Counted from the stretch's first letter, positions 9,617 through 18,566 are shown. The stretch: 64,000 nucleotides of DNA from Arsukibacterium sp. (GCF_018402695.1 NZ_JAGYIM010000016.1:558001-622000), one strand, 5' to 3'. The notes: generated from the letters alone by a model not told the origin. Numbers and translations: made by a program.

Positions 9617-9757
9617 AACAAATCTCCTATAACAAAAGCGGCAGCAAAGCGCCGCTATAATTGGCTGTATCATAGCGTAGTCGAAAGAGTGGGGGAGGAT
9701 TGGACAGTGAGGGAGAAATCTATTATCGGTGAAATATTTTCTGGTCACGTTGAAATC

Positions 9758-9783
9758 AAAAAGCCGGAAACATTCGGCTTTTT
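9758..9783. terminator. Terminator of the toxin-immunity operon
   Basis: Arms AAAAAGCCG and CGGCTTTTT enclose an 8-base loop, 19 bp beyond the stop of the minus-strand immunity gene. On the minus strand the hairpin is followed by a T-run. It works in both directions. Confidence 0.8.
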
Positions 9784-9801
9784 AATTTCGATTGTAGGCT
9801 G

Positions 9802-10017
9802 CTACACAATATCGTCCAGAGCTATACCAACATCAGCTTCAATACGTTTATACTGCGCTTTAACTTCAGCATATAGCTGACTGACTTCCATTAAATATTC
9901 TTCGTAGTCAGCGCGGTCACGTAAGGTTTCACTAGTTAATAGCTGTTCGTTGTACCTTACCGCGTCACGTAGCGCCTGCACCAATAAAGGCGCAGCGGCG
10001 TTTGAAATTTCAATCAT
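9802..10017 (-). CDS. Putative Tsi2-like immunity / antitoxin protein
   Basis: This 71-residue, acidic, all-helical protein follows the Tse2-like toxin gene with a 4-bp ATGA overlap, the same order as tse2-tsi2 of Pseudomonas aeruginosa. Its central stretch (DRADYEEYLMEVSQLYAEVK) resembles the helical core of the 77-residue Tsi2 immunity protein in spacing and charge. The role as neutraliser is inferred from position, size and that weak resemblance. A terminator follows. No DNA-binding motif is visible, so it may not autoregulate the operon. Confidence 0.65.
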   Translation of the reverse strand: MIEISNAAAPLLVQALRDAVRYNEQLLTSETLRDRADYEEYLMEVSQLYAEVKAQYKRIEADVGIALDDIV

Positions 10018-10469
10018 TTTGCTATCCTTTCAATTTGAGTTGCGAAAGACCTTAGCAGATTTCTGAATGTAGCTATAGGCATATCGTGCGCAGGAGCAAT
10101 AGTGTAGTGAGTTGCCATAAAGGTTTCGTTGTAAGAGTCTTTAACAATCGCTAAGCCGCGTGGTAACGGTGTTCCCGCAGGAATGATGTAATGTACCCAG
10201 TCCTTGCCCTTTGGTACTCCGGGTTTATCAAAAGTGGATATGCCGCGTGGCCAATGTTTAACCTTAACCCAACCGTTCTCAATGGTGATATCTGGCTTAC
10301 GGATCCTGCCATTCGACATTTTGTGAGGGGTTTCAATCAGATCAAATAGAGCAGTGTTTTTCTTGATGTTCAGACCGCGCCACAAATTAACTGGTACTGC
10401 GCCATCGAAATACCTTTCAAGTTCACCCATTGAGATGAAAACATCCTTCAAAACAGATTGTTGTTCCAT
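10014..10469 (-). CDS. Tse2-like ADP-ribosyltransferase-fold toxin
   Basis: The 151-residue protein matches the C-terminal half of Tse2, the type VI secretion toxin of Pseudomonas aeruginosa. ISTFDKPGV aligns with TSVFDRAGV; YIIPAGTPLPRGLAIVKDSY with the Tse2 stretch containing VIPDGTDIPPDLKVKQDSYN; and ATHYTIAP with ATHYTIMP. Tse2 acts in the cytoplasm and its fold resembles ADP-ribosyltransferases. The gene precedes a small overlapping partner. No type VI secretion gene is present in the window, so it may work as a chromosomal toxin-antitoxin module. The alignment was made from memory, and a profile search (Tse2 family) would confirm it. Confidence 0.8.
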   Translation of the reverse strand: MEQQSVLKDVFISMGELERYFDGAVPVNLWRGLNIKKNTALFDLIETPHKMSNGRIRKPDITIENGWVKVKHWPRGISTFDKPGVPKGKDWVHYIIPAGTPLPRGLAIVKDSYNETFMATHYTIAPAHDMPIATFRNLLRSFATQIERIAK

Positions 10470-10655
10470 AGCTCTAGTTCCTTATTTTTGCATTGTGATT
10501 TAAAAGTTAAATTATGGTAATTAATTTATGTCTTTGAAGCGGCAAAAGCAAGAACTGGCGTCTGCGGAAATTATCTAGTAACGAATGTTTGGCTTGACTG
10601 GATTCTGCATTATGCAAAGTTATACTTATTGTTAAATGGAAGTTTGGAGGTAGCT

Positions 10656-10892
10656 ATGACACGAATCACTATTAAGCTGGATGACGAGCTTATTCAGCAA
10701 TTAAAGCAAGCTGCAGCCGAGGCGAAGATGACACAAAACCAGTGGCTGGCCAGTCTAATTCAACAGCGCTTAGCCAACACTTTTCCACAAGCCGTTTGCG
10801 ATATGGCTGGAAGCTGGCATGAGTTTCCGCAGCAGGAAGAACTGCGTGCCGGGTTTGGTGAGGATATAACGCGTGAATCGCTCAGGTTTTAG
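10656..10892 (+). CDS. Ribbon-helix-helix antitoxin-like protein (VapB/CopG type), orphan
   Basis: The ATG at 10656 follows GGAGG by six bases and gives a 78-residue protein. An N-terminal ribbon-helix-helix (TRITIKLDDELIQQLKQAAA, then NQWLASLIQQRL) is joined to a tail ending DMAGSWHEFPQQEELRAGFG, the style of VapB antitoxins that wrap around a PIN-domain toxin. No PIN gene follows: the next 400 bp hold no open frame of note. It may be a solitary antitoxin left after toxin loss, or it may act in trans. Confidence 0.7.
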   Translation: MTRITIKLDDELIQQLKQAAAEAKMTQNQWLASLIQQRLANTFPQAVCDMAGSWHEFPQQEELRAGFGEDITRESLRF

Positions 10893-11290
10893 CGGTTGAA
10901 ATACATTCAACTAAACACTATGCTTTTTGGCAAGTGGATTGGGGGTGCCCGGTCGGCGTCACGGCCTCGGTGAGTATCATCGGGGCTTTTCACTTTCTGG
11001 TGTAGGGTAAATTTTCATGCCGACGCCTTCAAAAAGCTTTCCCTAACTTAGCTCTACCGCCGTCGCAATGGAATTTTTCTGTTAACACATCAAATGCACG
11101 ATTTTCTTGCGTGGGTCTTAACGTTTTTAATCCGATAGGGCGGGCGACCAGATCGGCGAGAGATGTTTGCAAGCAGCCTTTACGGTTGATGTAATGATCA
11201 TGCGTTACTCGCCCTAAAATTGCGGCTTAAGGCTATTGTCGGCGGTTCGGCGATCAGCCAGAATAGCGCCAGTTTGCAGTAGAGGTTGCT
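10893..11290. other. Gene-free stretch, possibly degraded coding sequence
   Basis: No credible gene was found in about 400 bp. On the minus strand a short readable piece (KLFEGVGMKIYPTPESEKPR, near 10970-11040) ends in stops and may be a gene remnant. The position where a VapC-type toxin would be expected holds no PIN-like sequence. The last 60 bp contain the presumed promoter of the LysE gene. Confidence 0.4.
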
Positions 11291-11914
11291 ATGGTTAATC
11301 TGGCTTTGATGGGTGCGTTTATTCCGACCTTTTTATTTGTGTCGGTTACGCCGGGCATGTGCATGACGCTGGCAATGACGCTGGGTATGAGCCAGGGCGT
11401 ACGCCGTACTTTCTGGATGATGTGGGGCGAGATGCTGGGGGTGGCATTGGTAGCAATGCTGGCGGTACTGGGCGTAGCGGCAATAATGTTGCAATTCCCT
11501 GCCGTTTTTCAGTGGTTTAAAATTATAGGCGCCTGTTACCTGGCTTATATTGGCCTGCAAATGTGGCGGGCCAAAGGTAAGCTGGCGATACCAACAGCCG
11601 GCATGGTGCCGCAGCTGCTGCCAAGGCGCACGCTGTTTAGCCAGGGTTTTATTACCGCAGTGTCTAACCCCAAAGGCTGGGCTTTTCATATGGCGCTGCT
11701 GCCGCCCTTTATCGACACCCAGCTGGCGTTCTGGCCGCAGCTGGTTATTTTGATCAGCATTATTCTGCTGCTGGAGTTTTTATCGATGCTGCTGTACGCC
11801 AGCGGCGGTAAAGCTTTGGCGCTATTTTTAACCCGCTCCAACCGGGTGCAGTACTTAAACCGCATCGGCGCCAGCCTGATGTTTGGCGTGGCGCTTTGGA
11901 TGGTGTTAGGGTAA
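11291..11914 (+). CDS. LysE/RhtB-family amino-acid exporter
   Basis: The protein of 207 residues has about six membrane segments. The N-terminal LysE signature is present (FIPTFLFVSVTPGMCMTLAM), with the paired GACYLAYIGLQMWR and the later motif AVSNPKGWAFHMALLPPFID. These inner-membrane proteins export amino acids or homoserine lactones; the substrate here is unknown. AGAGG lies seven bases before the ATG. It converges with the DUF502 gene, with only eight bases between the stops. Confidence 0.87.
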   Translation: MVNLALMGAFIPTFLFVSVTPGMCMTLAMTLGMSQGVRRTFWMMWGEMLGVALVAMLAVLGVAAIMLQFPAVFQWFKIIGACYLAYIGLQMWRAKGKLAIPTAGMVPQLLPRRTLFSQGFITAVSNPKGWAFHMALLPPFIDTQLAFWPQLVILISIILLLEFLSMLLYASGGKALALFLTRSNRVQYLNRIGASLMFGVALWMVLG

Positions 11915-11922
11915 TTAAACTA

Positions 11923-12534
11923 CTATTCCCAGCCTTTACCCGGTGCTTTGGCGCTGCCCAGGCCACCGCTTAGTACCAGCTGCAATGCTTCGGCCGGTTT
12001 CATATCAATGTTGCGGGTGCAACTGCGCGGAATAATAATGGTATAACCGCCCACGTTGTAAGCCATCGGAATAAACACCGCCAGCTGATCTTCCTGCATC
12101 AGCGATGACATCCGGTCAGTTGGCTGGCCGCCGTACTTGGTAACAATACCGATTAGCTCAATCTCGGATGACGGCAGCTTGACCATGACTACCGAGCCGT
12201 CGGTGAAGTTTTTGCCTGACATCAGGTCAATAATGTCCTGCAACATGCCATAAACCTGTTTGGTGCCGGGCAGCTTCATTAAAATCTTGCCAGGCAACTG
12301 CCAGAACCAGTTAAAGTTAGGCCAGCGCGAACTGTAGCCGACAGCGATACAGACCAGTAAAAAGCTTAATATTGCCATGCCGGGCAGGTACCACCGCTCA
12401 GGCAACACCAGTTGTAACATCGGGTTTAATACGGTTTCAACGGTATGCAACAGCCAGCGGATTAATTCCAGAGTAATAACCAGTGGCAGGATAATAACCA
12501 GGCCTTTTAATAAACTTTTAATAATGATTTTCAT
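11923..12534 (-). CDS. DUF502-family inner-membrane protein
   Basis: The start at 12534 gives a 203-residue protein that begins MKIIIKSLLKGLVIILPLVI, the standard opening of the family; the longer frame to 12576 adds 14 atypical residues. Two N-terminal membrane segments are followed by a conserved soluble domain (PGTKQVYGMLQDIIDLM, then VVMVKLPSSEIELIGIVTKY). The family is widespread in bacteria without a settled function; a plant relative affects membrane stability. Nothing next to it suggests a pathway. Confidence 0.85.
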   Translation of the reverse strand: MKIIIKSLLKGLVIILPLVITLELIRWLLHTVETVLNPMLQLVLPERWYLPGMAILSFLLVCIAVGYSSRWPNFNWFWQLPGKILMKLPGTKQVYGMLQDIIDLMSGKNFTDGSVVMVKLPSSEIELIGIVTKYGGQPTDRMSSLMQEDQLAVFIPMAYNVGGYTIIIPRSCTRNIDMKPAEALQLVLSGGLGSAKAPGKGWE

Positions 12535-12715
12535 GGGGCTCTTATACAGGGCAGCTAAGCGGACGGGCGCTAGCATAGCAGTTAACTAAAGCCCTGTACC
12601 AGTGCATATCCATTACCCGCCCGTTTATCGCGCGAGTGGCTAAAGTGGGTAATGGCTAAAGCGGCTATTACTGACTATCTTTAGCGTTAAGCCTGCACTT
12701 CTGGAAAGCAAAACC

Positions 12716-13900
12716 ATGCCTGATTACACCCGGCCCGGTGTTTACGTCAATGAAATACCGGCCAGCCCCCAACCTGTTACAGCAGTATCGACCAGCACTG
12801 TCGTATTTGTTGGTTGTGCTGCCAGTGGCCCGGTTAATCAGCCGGTGCTTATCAGCAGTTTTACCGAATATCAGCAGCTGTTTCAGCGCGCTACTGCAGC
12901 AGAGCAGCATACACAACCCGATCCGATGACGTTGGCTGTTATGGCTTTTTTTGGCAATGGCGGCAAAGACGCTTATATTTACCGGCTGGCCAGCAAGAAC
13001 GACGACAATGACGTTGCCAGCTTAACGGCAAACGATTACAGCCACTTTTACCAGACGGTCCTGGCCACCCTGGATGATTACAGTCTGTTACTGCTGCCCG
13101 GTCAGCATTGGCAGAGTAACAAACATGCGCAAAGTAACGCTGTGATCAGCGCCACGTTAACATTTTGCCAGCAACAGCGTCAGTGTATGCTCCTACTGGA
13201 GTTAGCTGCTGACTTACACCTTAGCAGCGCCGCGGGTGCAAGTATTCTGGGCTTACCTGCATCCAGCTTTGCTGCGCTGTATTATCCGTGGTTAACCATC
13301 ACAAACCCGCTGGCAAAAGGTACGCTGACAATACCGCCGGCTGCCGTGGCTGCGGGTTTATACTGTCGTAACGACGCCCGTTATGGTGTCTGGAAAGCCC
13401 CTGCCGGTGTGACGGCTAAACTAATGGGCATTACCGGGCTGGCGTTTAACATTGATGATAGCATTCAGCAGCAGCTCAACCCCCTGGGTATTAACTGTAT
13501 CCGGACTTTGCCCCGGGTAGGCACGGTGGTGTGGGGCGCCCGCACGCTGGCCAGCCAGACTGACCAGGAGTGGCGTTATATTTCGGTAAAACGCACCGCC
13601 ATTTTTATCGAGCAGAGTATTATTCAAAGTTTACAATGGGCCCAATCCGAGCCAAATGATCAGCCTTTATGGCAAGCTGTCCGGCGTAATATCAGTAATT
13701 TTCTGGTTACCCTGTTCCGGGCCGGAGCGATGCAGGGAGTCACGCAAAATGAAGCATTTTTTGTCCGCTGTGGCCTGAATGAGACAATGACCGAAAAGGA
13801 TATTAATCTGCAACAACTGGTTATCGAACTTGGCTTTGCCCCGGTTAAGCCGGCAGAATTTGTTGTTATCAGCATTACTTATAAACTAAGCCCGCCCTGA
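12716..13900 (+). CDS. Solitary contractile-tail sheath-like protein
   Basis: The 394-residue protein starts with PDYTRPGVYVNEIPASPQPV, a hallmark of tail sheath proteins of contractile phages and extracellular injection systems. It ends with the matching sheath C-terminus: ISVKRTAIFIEQSIIQSLQW, EPNDQPLWQAVRRNISNFLV and ELGFAPVKPAEFVVI. Both the inner polymerising domain and the C-terminal linking arm are therefore present, although the variable middle is short for the family. No tube, baseplate, spike or ATPase gene lies nearby. What it does alone cannot be told; the gene seems intact. Confidence 0.85.
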   Translation: MPDYTRPGVYVNEIPASPQPVTAVSTSTVVFVGCAASGPVNQPVLISSFTEYQQLFQRATAAEQHTQPDPMTLAVMAFFGNGGKDAYIYRLASKNDDNDVASLTANDYSHFYQTVLATLDDYSLLLLPGQHWQSNKHAQSNAVISATLTFCQQQRQCMLLLELAADLHLSSAAGASILGLPASSFAALYYPWLTITNPLAKGTLTIPPAAVAAGLYCRNDARYGVWKAPAGVTAKLMGITGLAFNIDDSIQQQLNPLGINCIRTLPRVGTVVWGARTLASQTDQEWRYISVKRTAIFIEQSIIQSLQWAQSEPNDQPLWQAVRRNISNFLVTLFRAGAMQGVTQNEAFFVRCGLNETMTEKDINLQQLVIELGFAPVKPAEFVVISITYKLSPP

Positions 13901-14032
13901 GTCGATGGCAGCACATCTTTACAATACCGAATGGCCCGGCACTATTCGGGCCGGGCAGCCCTGAACACGGCGGACCGCTTATGCTAAACTGGCGCAAATT
14001 TTCGCTTAGCTAACCCTTTTCAGGAGTTTTTT

Positions 14033-15493
14033 GTGGCTGCATTAAGTGCTTTATATCCGCAACCATTATGGCAATGGTTTGAACAAATTTGTGCTATACC
14101 TCACCCGTCAAAACATGAACAAGCGTTAAGTCAGCATATTCAGGACTGGGCCCGCAAGCTTGGCTTAAGTGTGGTTGAAGACAAGGTAGGCAACCTTATT
14201 ATTAAAAAGCCTGCTACAGCGGGTATGGAAAACCGCAAGCCAGTGGTTATTCAGGCTCATTTAGATATGGTACCGCAGAAGAATGCTGACAAAGTTCACG
14301 ACTTTACCAAGGATCCGATAGAGGCTTACGTTGATGGTGACTGGGTAACGGCCAACGGCACTACTCTGGGTGCCGATAACGGCATTGGTATGGCTTCAGC
14401 CCTGGCGATATTAGGCAGCAGTGAAATAAAACACGGGCCGTTAGAAGTATTGTTAACCATTGACGAAGAGGCCGGCATGACCGGCGCCTTTGGCCTGCAG
14501 CCTGGCGTGCTGGAAGCTGAGATCCTGATCAACACTGACTCTGAGCAGGAAGGTGAGATTTATATGGGCTGTGCCGGCGGGGTGGATGCTGAATTCAGCG
14601 TGCCGGTAAGCTGGCAAAGTGTTCCAGCCGGCAGTCAGGCGGTTACCCTCAGCTTAAGCGGTTTAAAAGGCGGCCACTCCGGGGTCAATATTCATTTAGG
14701 CCGTGGCAATGCCAACAAACTGCTGGCCCGTTTCTTGGTAACTGAAGCCCGCGAGCTGCAATTGCAACTCAGTGAAATATCCGGCGGTTCATTACGTAAC
14801 GCTATTCCGCGCGAAGCCGCGGTAACGCTTTGTCTGCCTGCCAGTAAAGTTGATTTACTGCAGCAGAAAATCAGTTTCTTTGAGCAATTAGTGCAAACAG
14901 AATTAGCAGCAGTAGAACCCGCCATTAAATTCAGTCTGCGTGAAGCCAGCCTGCCGCAACAGGTAATGACTGATGCCAGCCAGCAAGCACTGTTAAACCT
15001 GCTGCATGCCTGCCCGAATGGGGTGATGCGGATGAGCGACGATGTGCCGGGTGTTACCGAAACTTCACTGAACATGGGGGTGATTAGCACCGCTGGCGAT
15101 CAGGTACAGGTATTGTGTTTAATCCGCTCGTTAATTGATTCAGGCCGCGAGCATGTTGAAACCATGCTGGCTTCATTGGCTGAACTGGCGGGGGCTAAAG
15201 TCAGTTTCAGTGGTGCTTACCCGGGCTGGAAACCTGATCCGGACTCGGCCGTGATGAAAATCGTCAACGATACCTATCAGGATATTTACCACAAACAACC
15301 GGTGATTATGGTTATTCATGCCGGTTTGGAATGCGGCCTGTTTAAAAAGCCGTATCCAGAGATGGATATGGTCTCGATTGGTCCGACTATCCGTTATCCG
15401 CATGGCCCGGATGAAATGGTTAATATTGAAACTGTTGGCCAGTATTGGCAATTGCTGCTGGCTGTACTGGAGCGGATCCCCGCCAGGAGCTGA
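14033..15493 (+). CDS. pepD: Aminoacyl-histidine dipeptidase (peptidase D, M20C)
   Basis: The protein of 486 residues matches PepD, the cytosolic nonspecific zinc dipeptidase that cleaves Xaa-His and other dipeptides. The metal-site motifs are visible: VVIQAHLDMV with the aspartate two residues after the histidine, TLGADNGIGMA, LLTIDEEAGMTGAFGL, and the dimerisation signature GGHSGVNIHLGRGNANKL. The C-terminal histidine lies in MVIHAGLECGLF. The start is a GTG preceded by CAGGAG. It stands alone with its own promoter region. Length is normal for the family. Confidence 0.95.
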   Translation: MAALSALYPQPLWQWFEQICAIPHPSKHEQALSQHIQDWARKLGLSVVEDKVGNLIIKKPATAGMENRKPVVIQAHLDMVPQKNADKVHDFTKDPIEAYVDGDWVTANGTTLGADNGIGMASALAILGSSEIKHGPLEVLLTIDEEAGMTGAFGLQPGVLEAEILINTDSEQEGEIYMGCAGGVDAEFSVPVSWQSVPAGSQAVTLSLSGLKGGHSGVNIHLGRGNANKLLARFLVTEARELQLQLSEISGGSLRNAIPREAAVTLCLPASKVDLLQQKISFFEQLVQTELAAVEPAIKFSLREASLPQQVMTDASQQALLNLLHACPNGVMRMSDDVPGVTETSLNMGVISTAGDQVQVLCLIRSLIDSGREHVETMLASLAELAGAKVSFSGAYPGWKPDPDSAVMKIVNDTYQDIYHKQPVIMVIHAGLECGLFKKPYPEMDMVSIGPTIRYPHGPDEMVNIETVGQYWQLLLAVLERIPARS

Positions 15494-15619
15494 AGCCGGT
15501 AACGTATCCTGAATTGTGGCGGAGTCTGGCTGTTAGCCGACGGCAAATAGTCAGACTCAGCAAGGGTTAAGTTTAATGCCAACATACTGAGATAATTTAG
15601 TTTAACCGGGGAGCAATAG

Positions 15620-16276
15620 ATGTCAGCAGCAGCCGACAACACACCTGATACAGACACTACAGATGATCCATTAGCCAGTCACCATACACCTGTCAACCTA
15701 TCTGATCGCATCGCTTTTCGACTAACCAAAATGCTGCGTTTCTGCGCCGATACTTTTTTTGCCAAACGCTATGGCCACCGGGCGGTTATTCTGGAAACGG
15801 TCGCCGGGGTACCGGGTATGGTTGCCGGCATGCTGCGCCATATGCGCAGTTTACGCCGGATGGAGGACGATCACGGTTGGATCCGTACCCTGCTGGATGA
15901 AGCCGAAAATGAGCGGATGCATCTGATGACTTTTATCAAAATTGCTAAACCAAACTGGTTTGAGCGGTTTCTGATCCTGATGGCCCAGGGGATGTTTTTC
16001 AGCGGCTTTTTACTACTGTATATTGTTTCGGCAAAAACGGCTCACCGGTTGGTCGGATATTTTGAAGAAGAAGCGGTATACAGTTATAGCTGTTACCTGG
16101 AAGAAGTAGACAATGGCACCATTGACAATATAGCAGCGCCCGAAGTAGCTATTGATTATTGGGATTTGGCTACAGATGCCCGCTTACGTGAGGTAATTAT
16201 TGCCGTGCGCGCTGATGAGGCGGGCCATCGTGATGTAAACCACGATTTTGCCAACCAGTTGGCAGGTAAATCTTAA
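15620..16276 (+). CDS. aox: Alternative oxidase (cyanide-insensitive di-iron ubiquinol oxidase)
   Basis: The 218-residue protein carries all di-iron ligands of alternative oxidase: LETVAGVPGM, EAENERMHLMTF, YFEEEAVYSYSCYL and ADEAGHRDVNH. It is a monotopic inner-membrane enzyme that oxidises ubiquinol and reduces oxygen to water without pumping protons, bypassing the cytochrome oxidases under cyanide, nitric oxide or sulfide stress. It has its own GGGGAG ribosome site and no operon partner. In some marine gammaproteobacteria it is repressed by NsrR; I see no convincing NsrR box upstream here. Length is that of bacterial forms, shorter than plant ones. Confidence 0.93.
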   Translation: MSAAADNTPDTDTTDDPLASHHTPVNLSDRIAFRLTKMLRFCADTFFAKRYGHRAVILETVAGVPGMVAGMLRHMRSLRRMEDDHGWIRTLLDEAENERMHLMTFIKIAKPNWFERFLILMAQGMFFSGFLLLYIVSAKTAHRLVGYFEEEAVYSYSCYLEEVDNGTIDNIAAPEVAIDYWDLATDARLREVIIAVRADEAGHRDVNHDFANQLAGKS

Positions 16277-16373
16277 CCGGAGTCAGACTAATATTGATGT
16301 TTTAGTTTTTTGCAACTAACCTTAGCTAAGACGCTGTTAGCTATACGTAATTTCCTAAGATAGTGAATTTCTG

Positions 16374-17894
16374 ATGGACAAACAACTCGAGCAGCTTGCC
16401 CAGTTTGTGGCCACAGCCAACACTGTTGAAGGCTTAACCCGGCCGTTATTAGCCTTATTGCAACGGATAACCGGCCTCGAGTCGACCTACCTGACCGCCA
16501 TTGATGAAACTGCTGGTGTGCAACATATTTTAATTGCCCACAATGCCGGCGCTTTGCAACTGCCTGAAGATTTGACAGTGCCCTGGCAGGATACCCTGTG
16601 TAAAAGAGCACTTGAAAGCATGCAGTTTGTCACAGAAGATGTGGCAGGCTGCTGGGGCGACTCTGATGCCGCCCGCGAACTGGGTTTAAAAAGCTATATC
16701 AGTGTGCCGGTTATGAATCAGGACGGCAGTATTTTTGGTACTTTATGTGGTGCCAGCTCGCACAATGTAGCACTGGCGGGCATGGCGCATTTACCCGAGC
16801 TGTTGCAACTGTGCGCCGATTTAATCGCCCATCAGCTTAACCGGGAGAATCAGGCAAAACTTACCGCAGAGCGGGCAACAGAGGCCGAGCAGCAGCTGAA
16901 CAGAGTAAGTTTGTTCGCCAAAGTCAGTGAACTGTGTATGGCAGGGCAATCGCTTAGTTTAACCATCAGTCAAACAGCAGAATACATGCTACAAAGCGGC
17001 TTTTGCAGTCAGGCGATAGCCTTTGATCTGGTGGATGACGAATTGGTCGCTGTCAGTCCGCAGCAACAGCACTGGCAGGAAGTAGTGCAAGCGTTACGGT
17101 CGGAACTGAGTGCAGAAACCCGCCGCCGCACGCTTATTCCCATTGAGATATCTGAGCAGAAGCAACAGCAGTTCAGTGAGTTTTTACAAGCCGGCCACAG
17201 TACGCTACTAATTAAAGTATTCGCAGAATACACCCCGGCAGCTCTTATTTTTGTTCAGGTCTCGCCCTCTACCGCTGCCCGCGCTGAAAACAAAGCTTTA
17301 CTGTCGGCTATCAGCAACTCGTTATCATTACTGGCCAGCCGACTGGCCGACCATAAAGCCCTTACCATGCTTAATCAGCAATTAGAGTATCAGGCGCAGC
17401 ACGATACGCTGACTGCCCTGCCAAACCGGCGGTATTTATTTGATGAACTGGCCCGGCAACTGGCCCGGGCTGGTCGCCAGCAACTGAGTTTCTTTATTTT
17501 GTTTATTGATTTAGATGGCTTTAAAGCAATTAATGACAGTTATGGTCATGAAACCGGCGATGAGTTTCTCCGCGAATTTGCTACCCGCATCCGCAAAGCG
17601 ATGCGCAGTGGCGATTTTGCCGCCCGTCATGGTGGTGATGAGTTTGTGATGCTTTGTCAGTTCTCAGCCGGTAGCCCGGCAGATCTGCAGGCAGAGCTTC
17701 TGGTAAAGCGCATTCGTGCCGCTACCAGCGGCAACTTTGTTCTGACCACCACGACGCTGGACTATCAGGGCCCAAGCCTGGGGGTTGTGCAATGGCAACC
17801 TGGTGATACTACCGATGGCGATAAACTGCTTAGCCAGGCTGACGCAGCGATGTACCAGGATAAACAGCTGCGGCGTAAAAAACGGCAAGCATAG
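16374..17894 (+). CDS. GAF-GGDEF diguanylate cyclase
   Basis: The 506-residue cytosolic protein has an N-terminal GAF domain (about residues 15-160; ESTYLTAIDETAGVQHILIA and KSYISVPVMNQDGSIFGTLC). A second less clear sensory segment spans about 180-330. The GGDEF domain lies at about 340-500, with LTALPNRRYLFDEL and the intact active site RHGGDEFVML. The RxxD product-inhibition site (RSGD) lies five residues before GGDEF, so it should make cyclic di-GMP and be feedback-inhibited. The GAF ligand is unknown. It converges with the amidase gene. Confidence 0.92.
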   Translation: MDKQLEQLAQFVATANTVEGLTRPLLALLQRITGLESTYLTAIDETAGVQHILIAHNAGALQLPEDLTVPWQDTLCKRALESMQFVTEDVAGCWGDSDAARELGLKSYISVPVMNQDGSIFGTLCGASSHNVALAGMAHLPELLQLCADLIAHQLNRENQAKLTAERATEAEQQLNRVSLFAKVSELCMAGQSLSLTISQTAEYMLQSGFCSQAIAFDLVDDELVAVSPQQQHWQEVVQALRSELSAETRRRTLIPIEISEQKQQQFSEFLQAGHSTLLIKVFAEYTPAALIFVQVSPSTAARAENKALLSAISNSLSLLASRLADHKALTMLNQQLEYQAQHDTLTALPNRRYLFDELARQLARAGRQQLSFFILFIDLDGFKAINDSYGHETGDEFLREFATRIRKAMRSGDFAARHGGDEFVMLCQFSAGSPADLQAELLVKRIRAATSGNFVLTTTTLDYQGPSLGVVQWQPGDTTDGDKLLSQADAAMYQDKQLRRKKRQA

Positions 17895-17900
17895 CAATAA

Positions 17901-18566
17901 TCAGGGCAGCGGCTTAAGTGACAAATCGCTAAGCTGGCTGCGTAGCCGGTTCATAAACGCAATATCCGGGTCATTCTTTTCAGTAAAATAGTTAGCATCG
18001 GTTTCTTTCCACCATTTGGTATCCCTAAAGCGGTGATATTCACTATGGCCCAGCACATATTCAATCGGATACTTGTTTGCTAAGTAACTAATCAGTTTGG
18101 TATTGGCTGTAAGCTGCGCTTCCGTCATTGGCAGGCTGTTGCCGTCGGCTATATTTTCAATACCAATGGCGGTGTAATTCAGGCCAATAGTATGGCGGGC
18201 CATGGTGGTCTCGGGCATTAACTGGTAAATAGTGCCATCCCGGTCAATGACAAACTGGCTGGAGACATTTAAATCGCCGCCAGAGCGGATCCCATCGCGT
18301 GCAGCCGGCAGCTGTGGCGGGTTAAAGGCGGCAAAGGTTTTTTCAAATGTCGGGATCACTGTCCAGTGCACCACTACCATCCGCGGTTCAATAGTGGGCT
18401 CGTCCTGCACCATACCGTAGCGCTCCTGCATATACTGCAGGGTCAACGCTTTACGCTTGTCATCAAAAATAATGGGCTTTTGAATAATCACCAAATCGTC
18501 AGGTATTGTTTCGGCGGCATACAAGGGGGTCACTAACCCCAACAAACATAGCAGCACTTTTTTCAT
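17901..18566 (-). CDS. Secreted N-acetylmuramoyl-L-alanine amidase (Amidase_2)
   Basis: The 221-residue protein has a Sec signal peptide (KKVLLCLLGLVTPLYAAE) and an Amidase_2/PGRP domain. Zinc ligands fit the histidine of MVVHWTVIPTF, and YVLGHSEYHRFRDTKW carries the second histidine and the region of the catalytic residues. Such enzymes cut the bond between muramic acid and the stem peptide in the periplasm. GTIYQLMPETTMARHTIGLN is a clear family signature. It stands alone. Confidence 0.88.
   Translation of the reverse strand: MKKVLLCLLGLVTPLYAAETIPDDLVIIQKPIIFDDKRKALTLQYMQERYGMVQDEPTIEPRMVVVHWTVIPTFEKTFAAFNPPQLPAARDGIRSGGDLNVSSQFVIDRDGTIYQLMPETTMARHTIGLNYTAIGIENIADGNSLPMTEAQLTANTKLISYLANKYPIEYVLGHSEYHRFRDTKWWKETDANYFTEKNDPDIAFMNRLRSQLSDLSLKPLP

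Noticed and set aside
13921-13965. GC-rich hairpin between the sheath gene and pepD as a terminator
   Set aside because: No T-run follows and the stem is interrupted; it was not strong enough to list.
15494-15619. NsrR box upstream of the alternative oxidase
   Set aside because: No convincing palindrome with the NsrR pattern is present.
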